From contig JARFRL010000226.1 in assembly GCA_029287275.1 (NCBI GenBank), positions 1 through 8,473 on the forward strand: a DNA stretch of 8,473 nt, written 5' to 3'. The notes beneath the pieces were generated by a model, which was not told the DNA's origin, made no database searches, and saw only the letters and a program-made list of their open reading frames with translations. Below, in pieces: positions 1-8,473 of the stretch; position 1 is the first letter of the stretch, and each line of letters begins with the position of its first letter. Origin of the DNA: Pontiella desulfatans. GTDB taxonomy: Bacteria > Verrucomicrobiota > Kiritimatiellia > Kiritimatiellales > Pontiellaceae. Both the position numbers and the translations under genes were made by a program.

Positions 1-941
1 ACGCGATGGCCGACGCCCATCAGGCGGAACGGATCGTTCTTGTCCTTGGCTCGCTCAATCACGCGCTTCACATCGCCGTTATCCTCGGTGATGATGCGAT
101 CCAGCATTTCGATCACGTGCTGGTTGGCGCCGCCGTGCAGCGGGCCCCACAGCGCGCAGATGCCCGCGGAAATGGAGGCGTAGAGGTTCGCGCCGGAGCT
201 GCCCACCATCTTAACCACCGACGCGGAACAGTTCTGTTCGTGATCGGCATGAAGGATCAGCAGCTTGTTGAGCGCCTTCGAGACAACAGGGTCAACCTGA
301 TAGTTGTTCACCGGAGTGTGGAACATCATGTTCAGGAAGTTCTCGCAATATTTCAGATCGTGGCGCGGCTGAACAATCGGATGACCGATTGATTTTTTAT
401 AGGCGAAGGCCGCGGCGGCCCGCATTTTCGAAAGCAGACGGGTGACCTTGTAATCGATGTTTTCCTGAAGACTGCTGTCCTCGAGTTCCGGGTAGAAGGT
501 CGAGAGAGAAACCGCCATCGCCGAAAGCGTGGCCATCGGGTGGGCGTGATCCGGGTAGGCGTCGAAAAAGTGGCGCATATCTTCGTGGAGCAACGAATGG
601 TTGTTGAGATGCCGCGAAAACTCGTCGTGCTGCCCCTTGTTGGGCAAGGTGCCATGAACCAGCAGATAGGCCACGTCGACAAACTCGCACTTTTCCGCGA
701 GATCGTTGATGTCGTAGCCGCGGTAGCGGAGAATGCCGGCTTCGCCGTCAATATACGTGATATCGCTCTCGCAGCATCCGGTGTTCACGAAGCCGGGATC
801 ATAAGTGATCATTCCCGTCTCTTTTCTCAGAGCGCGGATGTCGACGGCTTTCTCCTGCTCGGAACCTTCGAATACAGGCAGGTCTATGGTCTGGTCGTTA
901 AAAGTGAGTTTCGCTGTTCCAAGCGTATTGATTTTTGACAT
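1..941 (-). CDS. gltA: Citrate synthase, type II (3' end cut by window edge)
   Basis: Condenses acetyl-CoA with oxaloacetate to citrate, the entry step of the TCA cycle, in the cytoplasm. The first 313 codons are present. The reading frame is open to the left edge, so the C-terminus is missing. The N-terminal beta-rich extension before the conserved DPGF motif (residues 48-51), then CES and IDG (residues 57-66), is typical of Gram-negative type II enzymes such as E. coli GltA (about 427 residues). The HADHEQN motif is at 231-237. WGPLHGGAN (265-273) carries H269, matching catalytic His264 of E. coli. MGVGHR (308-313) carries H312, matching His305. The third catalytic residue (Asp362 in E. coli) lies beyond the edge. 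The ATG at 939-941 follows a GGAG six bases upstream. The gene is divergent from rpsN. No frameshift is seen. Confidence 0.97.
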   Translation of the reverse strand, partial: MSKINTLGTAKLTFNDQTIDLPVFEGSEQEKAVDIRALRKETGMITYDPGFVNTGCCESDITYIDGEAGILRYRGYDINDLAEKCEFVDVAYLLVHGTLPNKGQHDEFSRHLNNHSLLHEDMRHFFDAYPDHAHPMATLSAMAVSLSTFYPELEDSSLQENIDYKVTRLLSKMRAAAAFAYKKSIGHPIVQPRHDLKYCENFLNMMFHTPVNNYQVDPVVSKALNKLLILHADHEQNCSASVVKMVGSSGANLYASISAGICALWGPLHGGANQHVIEMLDRIITEDNGDVKRVIERAKDKNDPFRLMGVGHR

Positions 942-983
942 TTAAATCTCCAATGGCTTACGTTTCGTTAATCAAGCGCGTGC

Positions 984-1013
984 AAAATACGTCGGGTTCG
1001 CACCCGCGTTCAA
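984..1013 (-). promoter_or_regulatory. Candidate sigma70-type promoter for gltA
   Basis: Read on the minus strand, TTGAAC (1008-1013) and TATTTT (984-989) are separated by 18 bases. Each matches four of six consensus positions. They lie about 43-72 bases upstream of the gltA start codon. A short inverted repeat, CGGGT/ACCCG (993-1006), sits inside the spacer and could be an operator or chance. This is a pattern match only. Confidence 0.35.
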
Positions 1014-1084
1014 GATAAAAGGAACACCGAGCCTAATATAGAGCACCGAAAACGCCCAGGAAGCGGCCCAGATTTCTAGTTATT

Positions 1085-1096
1085 TATATTGCGCGG
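1085..1096 (+). promoter_or_regulatory. Candidate -10 element with GC-rich discriminator for rpsN
   Basis: TATATT (1085-1090) matches five of six positions of the -10 consensus. It is followed at once by a very GC-rich stretch (GCGCGGCCCC). I see no good -35 at the expected distance. A GC-rich discriminator next to the -10 is the known signature of stringently controlled ribosomal promoters in proteobacteria, which would suit rpsN. The leader would then be roughly 55 bases. Applying that rule to this organism is inference. Confidence 0.3.
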
Positions 1097-1151
1097 CCCC
1101 CTCCATTTATGTTTTATCCACGGGTCTTTCAACAAAAGGAACCAAGAGTTT

Positions 1152-1457
1152 ATGGCTAAAAAAAGCAAAATCGTTAAGAACCAGAAGCGCGTCGCTTGCG
1201 CCAGCAAATACTACGCGAAGCGCATGGAACTGAAAAAAATCATCAGCGATCCCGAGAGCGATCCGGCAGATCGCATGACCGCCGTTCGCAAGCTGCGCTC
1301 GCTTCCGCTCGACGCCAACCCCAACCGCGTAATGAACCGCTGTTCGGTAACCGGTCGTCCGCACGCCGTCTACCGCAAATTCGGCCTCTCCCGCATCACC
1401 CTTCGCGAAATGGCTTCCGAAGGCAAGATCCCGGGCATGACCAAGGCCAGCTGGTAA
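1152..1457 (+). CDS. rpsN: 30S ribosomal protein S14, long zinc-independent form
   Basis: Small-subunit protein that binds the 3' domain of 16S rRNA in the head of the 30S particle. The 101-residue product has the same length as E. coli S14 and shares its signature: NRCSVTGRPH (residues 58-67), the RKFGLSRI block after it, and the C-terminal PGMTKASW. Only single cysteines occur where zinc-ribbon S14 proteins have CxxC pairs, so this is the C-minus (zinc-independent) form. The ATG at 1152 was chosen over the in-frame upstream ATG at 1089 because the family starts MAKKS. AAAGGA lies 11 bases upstream, with a closer AAGAG at 1144-1148. The gene stands alone, divergent from gltA and followed by its own terminator, not within an spc-type ribosomal cluster. 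No second rpsN can be excluded from this window. Confidence 0.97.
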   Translation: MAKKSKIVKNQKRVACASKYYAKRMELKKIISDPESDPADRMTAVRKLRSLPLDANPNRVMNRCSVTGRPHAVYRKFGLSRITLREMASEGKIPGMTKASW

Positions 1458-1477
1458 AACGGGAATCCGTTTTGTTG

Positions 1478-1515
1478 AAAGCCTCGCGCCTCGTCTTCGG
1501 ACGGGGCTTTTTTTT
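1478..1515 (+). terminator. Rho-independent terminator of rpsN
   Basis: An eight-pair stem, GCCTCGTC (1488-1495) with GACGGGGC (1500-1507), encloses a TTCG loop and is followed by eight T residues (1508-1515). The closing C-G pair makes it a cUUCGg tetraloop, an exceptionally stable RNA hairpin. One G-T pair is present. An alternative outer pairing AAAGCC (1478-1483) with GGCTTT (1505-1510) also exists. It begins 20 bases after the rpsN stop codon. Confidence 0.9.
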
Positions 1516-1566
1516 CGCGCGCGCGATCCGTTTCCGAGGCGCGATGAGACCGCGAGGGAAAACGAC

Positions 1567-1938
1567 TCACGCCTCGACGAGTTGCTCGGTGACGCTCCGA
1601 ATGTTTTCCACGAACTCGTCGCCCGACAACGGCCCAGCCACGTAGGCGACGCAGTCTTGCCGCGTCATCTCGTAATAGACCGCGAAGGAATCGACCTCGA
1701 TTACGACGATGATACGCATCTCGGGGTGACACAGCCGGACGCAGGAGATTAACGCCGATAGTTTCGGAAGCATTCCGTCGAGCAGGATCGCGGTTCCCGC
1801 GAGTTCGGCGAAGCTTTGTGAGTCGAGATCGGTAAAATCGCGTTTTTCAAGTTCGAACCCCGCGCCAACAAGGGCATCGATCCAGACGCTCCACTGCTCG
1901 CTCGGCTTTCCCTTCAAGATTAAATCCAACTGTTTCAC
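1567..1938 (-). CDS. Small protein resembling a degenerate receiver domain
   Basis: A 123-residue product without a DNA-binding or output domain. Its predicted alternating strand/helix order resembles a response-regulator receiver. Residues 50-58 (AILLDGMLP) look like the third strand of a receiver with its phospho-acceptor, putting D54 at that site. Residues 75-83 resemble strand four and 96-103 strand five, followed by a helix like the usual C-terminal receiver helix. The acidic pair expected in strand one (LDLILKG, residues 4-10) is missing. The Thr/Ser of strand four and the invariant Lys of strand five are not recognisable either (residues 101-103 are AGP). It may therefore be a pseudo-receiver that binds a partner without normal phosphorylation. 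The start is GTG at 1936-1938; no in-frame ATG exists upstream before the stop near 1980, and the ribosome site is weak. It lies downstream of the signalling operon on the same strand and converges on rpsN. Confidence 0.6.
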   Translation of the reverse strand: MKQLDLILKGKPSEQWSVWIDALVGAGFELEKRDFTDLDSQSFAELAGTAILLDGMLPKLSALISCVRLCHPEMRIIVVIEVDSFAVYYEMTRQDCVAYVAGPLSGDEFVENIRSVTEQLVEA

Positions 1939-1997
1939 GCCGCCATTGACGCATATATTTGAATTCCGAGAAATCGATCAGAATATGAATCTTGTTC

Positions 1998-2024
1998 ATA
2001 TAAATAATGAGCGATTCCCGCTCA
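1998..2024 (-). terminator. Weak candidate intrinsic terminator
   Basis: Read on the minus strand, TGAGCG and CGCTCA (2019-2024 and 2008-2013) form a six-pair stem with a GGAAT loop, followed by a T/A-rich run TTATTTATAT. The stem includes the TGA stop of the 2022-2315 reading frame. The stem is short and the T run is interrupted, so termination would be inefficient if real. It could end the transcript of the signalling operon. Confidence 0.35.
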
Positions 2025-2315
2025 AGCGCCCTGCTCCATCACATGAACCGCGCGCGCGTCCGCCGGCAAGAGAGCCAACAACTCCTCCATGACTTTGGAA
2101 GGATCGGCATGTTCGCCGCGGTTCCCTCCACTCGACGAACCACCCGCAACGGCGCGGGGCGAAGATGGCCGCGCGAAAGCGCTTGAGTTCGGGTTCCACC
2201 TCGGCGGCGGAGAGGGCATGGCGCTCAACGGCGGACGGTAGTCCAGCACCGTGCCACTGGCGAATTCTGGAGATATGGCCATGCATCGCGGTGCTTTCAT
2301 TCCTCGTTTCCCCAC
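2022..2315 (-). pseudogene. Possible Enzyme I (PtsI-like) N-terminal remnant with frameshifts
   Basis: An open frame of 97 codons (GTG at 2315, TGA at 2022-2024) is not convincing as an intact protein, but pieces in two frames line up with the start of PTS Enzyme I/PEP-utilising proteins. In this frame the segment at about 2229-2282 reads AISPEFASGTVLDYRPP, like the Enzyme I opening G-I-x-x-SPGxAxG. One frame over, 2164-2226 reads ERHALSAAEVEPELKRFRAAI, like the following helix of that domain. A start ATG-CAT-GGC (2284-2286 onward) sits in the second frame. At least two indels would be needed to rejoin them. The phosphohistidine and catalytic domains are absent. The tail (2022-2110) has coding-like composition but I do not recognise it. 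The start lies 31 bases after the response regulator stop. The alternative is a short hypothetical gene or no gene at all. Confidence 0.35.
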
Positions 2316-2346
2316 CGAGTTGATATAGCGCTAGCACTTACCGATA

Positions 2347-2997
2347 TCATACCTCGGGCGAGGAGATCCCTTCTCGGATGGCATATCGAACGAGATCCGC
2401 GATGCCGCGGGCACCGGTCTTTTGCATGACGTGTTGCCGGTGGGTGTGGATGGTTGGCACGCTGAGGCCGAGTTTATCGGCGATTTCCTTGCAAGAATGG
2501 CCTTCGGCCAACAATTGGAGTACTTCGCGTTCGCGCTCCGTCAGCGTCTTGAAGGCGCCTCCCGCCGCGGCCCCCATTCCGCTTTCGACCAAGCCGTCCA
2601 TCACGTTGGGACTGACGTACATTTTGCCCTTCATAACGGTGCGAATGGCTTCAAGCAGTTCGCTGGCCGCGCTGTTTTTGGGCACGTAGCCCCTTGCGCC
2701 CGCCTCGAGCATGGCCGCTACTACACGGCCCTTCATATGGATGGACAAACCCAGCACCTTGACGCGCGGAAAGCGCGCTCGGAGTTGACGGGTGGCCTCG
2801 ACGCCGTTGAGTTCAGGCATGTTGACATCCATCACCACCACGTCCGGAGCCAATGTTTCGGCCAAAGCCAGCACCTCGCGGCCGTTGCTTGCCTCGGCGA
2901 TCACGGAGAACTCTGCATGGGAATCGAGCAGACTACGCAAGGCCGCCCGCATCACGGAATGGTCTTCGGCCAGTAGAATTCTTGTTTGTTTATCCAT
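2347..2997 (-). CDS. NarL/FixJ-family response regulator (receiver + LuxR-type HTH)
   Basis: DNA-binding transcription regulator of a two-component system. The receiver domain spans residues 5-122 with the acidic pair E11/D12, phospho-acceptor D57 (VVVMDVNMP), S85 at the switch position and invariant K107 (VPKNS). A linker with a Gly/Ala-rich stretch (140-148) leads to the LuxR/GerE helix-turn-helix at about 150-212. That domain carries LTEREREVLQLLAEG, then KEIADKLGLSVPTIHTHRQH as the recognition region. At 216 residues the length is normal for the family. The ATG at 2995-2997 lies inside the end of the kinase gene (8-base overlap). A GGAGGAGG sequence three bases upstream is itself within the kinase's last codons, so translation is probably coupled. 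The upstream kinase is almost certainly its phosphodonor. Target genes are not visible. Confidence 0.95.
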   Translation of the reverse strand: MDKQTRILLAEDHSVMRAALRSLLDSHAEFSVIAEASNGREVLALAETLAPDVVVMDVNMPELNGVEATRQLRARFPRVKVLGLSIHMKGRVVAAMLEAGARGYVPKNSAASELLEAIRTVMKGKMYVSPNVMDGLVESGMGAAAGGAFKTLTEREREVLQLLAEGHSCKEIADKLGLSVPTIHTHRQHVMQKTGARGIADLVRYAIREGISSPEV

Positions 2998-5386
2998 TAT
3001 CCTCCTCCACGGGGATCGTCAGGGCCACTTGGGTTCCGCGGTCCGGCTCCGATTTGATTTCCAGAGTCCCCCCGGCATGGTGCGAATATTCGCGGAGATT
3101 GAAGAGCCCAAAGCCGCCGGATGGCGAAAACCCCCGCCCCGCCATGGTTGCGTCGAACCCCTTTCCGTCGTCGGCGATCCGAATGCGCAGTTGGTCGGCG
3201 TGATATTCGAGTTCCACGCGGGCGGATCGCGCCTCGGCATGTTTCATGACGTTGATAAGCAGCTCCCGCACGGAACGGTAAAGCACCACCTGCTGGTCGC
3301 AAGGAAGAGGAAGCGGCCGGGTATCACCGGCGAACACGAACCGCACCGTATACGCGCGGCTCATGGTGGCGCAAAGTTCCTCCAGAGCCGCCGCCAAACC
3401 CAGTTCGCTCAGCATCGGGCAACTCAGCTCGAAGGTGAGCGAGCGGACTTGCCGCAAGGTGTCGCCGACGATTTGGTCGATGATTTCAAGCGACTCCCCC
3501 GTGGAGGCGGGCAAGGCGGTTTCTCGGAGGATTCCTAGCCGGAGGCAGGCGGAGCTCAGCATTTGGCTCACGCCGTCGTGCAGTTCGGCCGCGACCCGCT
3601 GCCGTTCGCGCTGTTCCGCGAGGGAAAGCTCGGAGGCCAATCTTCTGAGCTCCTCGCGGTTTCGAAGAATCTCCTCTTCCTGCCGCGTGCGGAGCGTGAT
3701 GTCGCGGCTTACCTCGCAGATGACGCGCCGGTCCTTCAAGTAAAACGTGCAGGCCATGATTTCGACCGGAAAAACCGTGCCATCCTTTTTGCGGTGCATG
3801 CGGACGGGAATCGAAGTCAAACGCCCCGCGATAATTTCGTCAATCGAGGCGTCCGACGCCAAGGGTTCGGCGGAAACTTCCTTTTGCACCAGTTGCAGGA
3901 ACTCTTCGCGCGTGTGGCCATATAGCTTTTCAGCCGCGGAGTTGGCGTCGAGGAAGCGGCGGGTTTCGGCGTCGAAGATCAGGATCGCGTCGGACTCCGA
4001 CTCGAAGACGCCGCGGTATTTCTCCTCGCTCTCGCTCAGGCCTTGCTCCGCCAGCTTCCGCGCGGTGTGGTCGTCGTAGATCGCCACAAGCTCATTGGAC
4101 GGCAGTTTATACACGCGGTTTTCCACCCATTGCCGAATCCGCCCGTCTTGATATAACGCCAGCGGACGGTTTTCTGGTTCCCCGGTTCGCCAGACGCGCT
4201 GAAACACCTCATAAAGCCCCATCTCCTGGATGGCTGGAAACAGTTCTCGCACGCCCCGCCCGAGCACCTCGGCCCTCTTGACGCCGCTGATCCGTTCGCC
4301 GGCCGCATTGATATCGTTGAACACGAACTCCGCGCCGTCATCCCGCGCCTCGTAGATGGCCACCCCGCTGCCCATGCGTTCGAACAGCTCCCTGAATCGC
4401 GTTTCACTTTCAACCAGTTCGCGTTCGGTCAGCTTGCGCGCGGTCAGATCCCGCGAGCTGCACAGCAAGATGGGGGTTTCGTCGATGCGGATGAGCATGG
4501 AAGACACTTCCACCGGTATTGCGGTTCCATCCTTGCGGCGCAGCGAAAATTCGACCGGCCCCAGCTTTTCCCCCCGACCCAGTCGATCGATCCGCTCCGC
4601 GACGGCGGCGCGGTCGTCGGGCGAAAAGATTCCCGACTCACACAGAACCTGGCCGATCAGTTCCTCGCGATCATATCCGAACTGCTGCTTCACCGCCTTG
4701 TTTCCATCAAAAAAGCGGCCCTCCATATCGACGAGGAAATGGGCGTCCGGCGCCTCTTCGAACATCAAGCGGAAGCGCTCCTCGGACTCCCGCAACGCGG
4801 CGGTCCGTTGCTCGACGCGCTGTTCCAGTTCCGCGGTGAGCCGGCGCAACTCCTCCTCGGTTTTCAGCCGGTCGCTAATGTCAACCAGCGTCAGAAGAAC
4901 GCGCCCGGAGGCCAGACGGGGCGAGCATTCGAGATGCACGCCCACAACGCCGCCGTCCGAGCGTTGTAGCGACAGCTCCGCGCGGTGTTTTTTTTGGCTC
5001 TCCAGCATGAGTCGGCGGTGGAGCTCCCACTGGTCGAGCGAGTCGCGCTGGACAAACCCGGCAAAGGTGCGGCCGATCATCTGCTTGCCGCGTTCAACCC
5101 CCAACAAGGACGCCGCGGCGAAGTTGGCGTCAAGGATACGGCCTTCTTCCAAATCCAGAGTGAGGTAGCCGACCGGCGCGAAGTCGTAGAGTTCGGCATA
5201 GGCGTCGCGCGAGTGGGCCAGTTTCTCCTGCGCCCCGCGCAACTCTTCGTTCTGCATTTGGAGTTCGACCTGATGCACATCGAGCTCATGGAAAAGTTTC
5301 CGCGCCTCGGTGGTCGCAAGCACCGGCGTTTCCCGCGGATTACGGTTCAGCAATTCCTCTGCTTTCTTTCTCAGCGGATCAACCAT
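2990..5386 (-). CDS. Soluble multi-PAS sensor histidine kinase, HisKA_3 class
   Basis: Cytoplasmic sensor kinase of 798 residues with no membrane segment or signal peptide. An N-terminal helical segment (27-60, ELDVHQVELQMQNEELR) precedes four PAS-like modules at about 61-175, 203-317, 328-443 and 455-566, joined by short helical linkers such as 176-202. The PAC-type ends (DISDRLKTEE, RDLTARKL, DDHTARKL, RDITLRTR) are clear. The kinase core is of the NarX/DegS type: dimerisation/phosphoacceptor helix with H603 in AAELHDGVSQM, N-box RELLINVMKHAEA with N712, G1 box DDGKGF (739-744) and G2 box GGFGLFNLRE (757-766). All key residues are present, so it should autophosphorylate and pass phosphate to the overlapping regulator gene. 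The ATG at 5384-5386 has AGGAGG 11 bases upstream, overlapping the stop of the preceding gene. Ligand and cofactor of the PAS modules cannot be told from sequence. Confidence 0.95.
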   Translation of the reverse strand: MVDPLRKKAEELLNRNPRETPVLATTEARKLFHELDVHQVELQMQNEELRGAQEKLAHSRDAYAELYDFAPVGYLTLDLEEGRILDANFAAASLLGVERGKQMIGRTFAGFVQRDSLDQWELHRRLMLESQKKHRAELSLQRSDGGVVGVHLECSPRLASGRVLLTLVDISDRLKTEEELRRLTAELEQRVEQRTAALRESEERFRLMFEEAPDAHFLVDMEGRFFDGNKAVKQQFGYDREELIGQVLCESGIFSPDDRAAVAERIDRLGRGEKLGPVEFSLRRKDGTAIPVEVSSMLIRIDETPILLCSSRDLTARKLTERELVESETRFRELFERMGSGVAIYEARDDGAEFVFNDINAAGERISGVKRAEVLGRGVRELFPAIQEMGLYEVFQRVWRTGEPENRPLALYQDGRIRQWVENRVYKLPSNELVAIYDDHTARKLAEQGLSESEEKYRGVFESESDAILIFDAETRRFLDANSAAEKLYGHTREEFLQLVQKEVSAEPLASDASIDEIIAGRLTSIPVRMHRKKDGTVFPVEIMACTFYLKDRRVICEVSRDITLRTRQEEEILRNREELRRLASELSLAEQRERQRVAAELHDGVSQMLSSACLRLGILRETALPASTGESLEIIDQIVGDTLRQVRSLTFELSCPMLSELGLAAALEELCATMSRAYTVRFVFAGDTRPLPLPCDQQVVLYRSVRELLINVMKHAEARSARVELEYHADQLRIRIADDGKGFDATMAGRGFSPSGGFGLFNLREYSHHAGGTLEIKSEPDRGTQVALTIPVEEDNG

Positions 5387-5397
5387 GGGTTCGCGTG

Positions 5398-5401
5398 CCT
5401 C

Positions 5402-5403
<2 letters not shown>
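5398..5403 (-). promoter_or_regulatory. Shine-Dalgarno of the kinase gene overlapping the upstream stop
   Basis: A perfect AGGAGG lies 11 bases before the kinase ATG and shares bases with the TAG stop (5402-5404) of the CheB-CheR-PAS gene. Ribosomes finishing the first gene would end on this site, which suggests coupled translation and fixes the kinase start. Confidence 0.8.
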
Positions 5404-8317
<2,914 letters not shown>

Positions 8318-8348
8318 CCTCGTCCTACCCTTCTTAAACCCGGCGTCT

Positions 8349-8377
8349 TTAATACATACTTGTTAAGCGCCAAGCAA
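8349..8377 (-). promoter_or_regulatory. Candidate promoter of the signalling operon
   Basis: On the minus strand TTGCTT (8372-8377) and TATTAA (8349-8354) are separated by exactly 17 bases. They match three and four of six sigma70 positions, with the start codon 31 bases beyond the -10. The match is modest but correctly placed, and no other good candidate lies in the 156 bases upstream of the gene. Confidence 0.35.
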
Positions 8378-8386
8378 GAAGCGCTT
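8365..8386. promoter_or_regulatory. Inverted repeat over the candidate -35 region
   Basis: AAGCGC (8365-8370) and GCGCTT (8381-8386) form six-base inverted arms separated by ten bases. AAGCGC also recurs directly at 8379-8384. The repeat covers the candidate -35 box of the signalling operon, so it could be an operator, perhaps for autoregulation by the NarL-type regulator. The arms are short and chance is possible. The rest of 8387-8473 shows nothing I can support. Confidence 0.25.
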
Positions 8387-8473
8387 GTCTAATAGCGAGG
8401 TCTGAACCGGACGCGGGGGCGGCGCTTGATACTGAAATAACGCAGGAATCCGCCATTCGAAGAAGCCTAAGGC

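Noticed and set aside
353..751. Minus-strand 132-codon frame and overlapping plus-strand frames within 1-941
   Set aside because: These are out-of-frame shadows of the citrate synthase gene, whose own frame runs unbroken from 941 to the left edge with family motifs throughout.
1515..1526. Perfect palindrome TCGCGCGCGCGA, and a second (CG)5 tract at 2049-2058
   Set aside because: Short CG runs are expected in GC-rich DNA, and I see no partner sequence or context that gives them a function.
2326..2333. Eight-base palindrome TAGCGCTA just downstream of the response regulator stop
   Set aside because: Too short and isolated to support an operator or a terminator, and there is no T run.
1996..2337. 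A 113-codon minus-strand frame as an intact gene
   Set aside because: Only the part around 2164-2226 looks protein-like. The C-terminal half is Arg/Gly/Ser-rich and looks like a shadow. I treat that part as one fragment of the possible Enzyme I-like remnant.
8363..8473. A 36-codon open end on the minus strand that could be the tail of a neighbouring gene
   Set aside because: It contains TTA three times and CTA once, codons almost absent from the adjacent large gene, and it overlaps the candidate promoter. No recognisable protein motif.

Overview
The window comes from a GC-rich Gram-negative-type bacterium. It holds a type II (E. coli-like) citrate synthase, a long zinc-independent ribosomal protein S14 encoded alone rather than in the spc ribosomal-protein cluster, and a large PAS-rich signalling operon. 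I lean towards the Verrucomicrobiota/PVC group, because a detached rpsN and this style of PAS kinase with a NarL-type regulator fit it. That is inference; nothing in the window fixes the lineage.

Layout, left to right. Bases 1-941 (minus strand) hold the first 313 codons of citrate synthase gltA, cut by the window edge; this gene is open to the edge. A 210-base divergent spacer follows. Then comes rpsN (1152-1457, plus strand) with a strong intrinsic terminator built on a cUUCGg tetraloop. Everything right of this reads on the minus strand, so it converges on rpsN.

The signalling block, in transcription order from the right, has three genes. The first encodes a 971-residue CheB-CheR-coiled-coil-PAS fusion (8317 to 5402). 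The second encodes a 798-residue soluble PAS-repeat histidine kinase of the HisKA_3 class (5386 to 2990). The third encodes a NarL/FixJ response regulator (2997 to 2347). The gaps are 15 bases and then an 8-base overlap, with strong Shine-Dalgarno sequences inside the preceding gene, so they are very probably co-transcribed and translationally coupled. The fusion has CheB esterase and CheR methyltransferase active-site motifs but no kinase domain, and no chemoreceptor, CheA or CheW gene is visible. The reading I favour is that the fusion is an upstream sensory or modifying component for the kinase/regulator pair, which then controls transcription.

Downstream of the operon, still on the minus strand, lies a degenerate stretch (about 2022-2315). 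It resembles the N-terminus of PTS Enzyme I/PEP-utilising proteins, broken by frameshifts. A 123-codon GTG-start gene (1938 to 1567) follows, whose product looks like a degenerate receiver domain. I see no mobile element, tRNA, rRNA or CRISPR array. The most interesting leads are the split CheB-CheR-PAS / kinase architecture, the decayed Enzyme I-like remnant and the atypical receiver-like protein.
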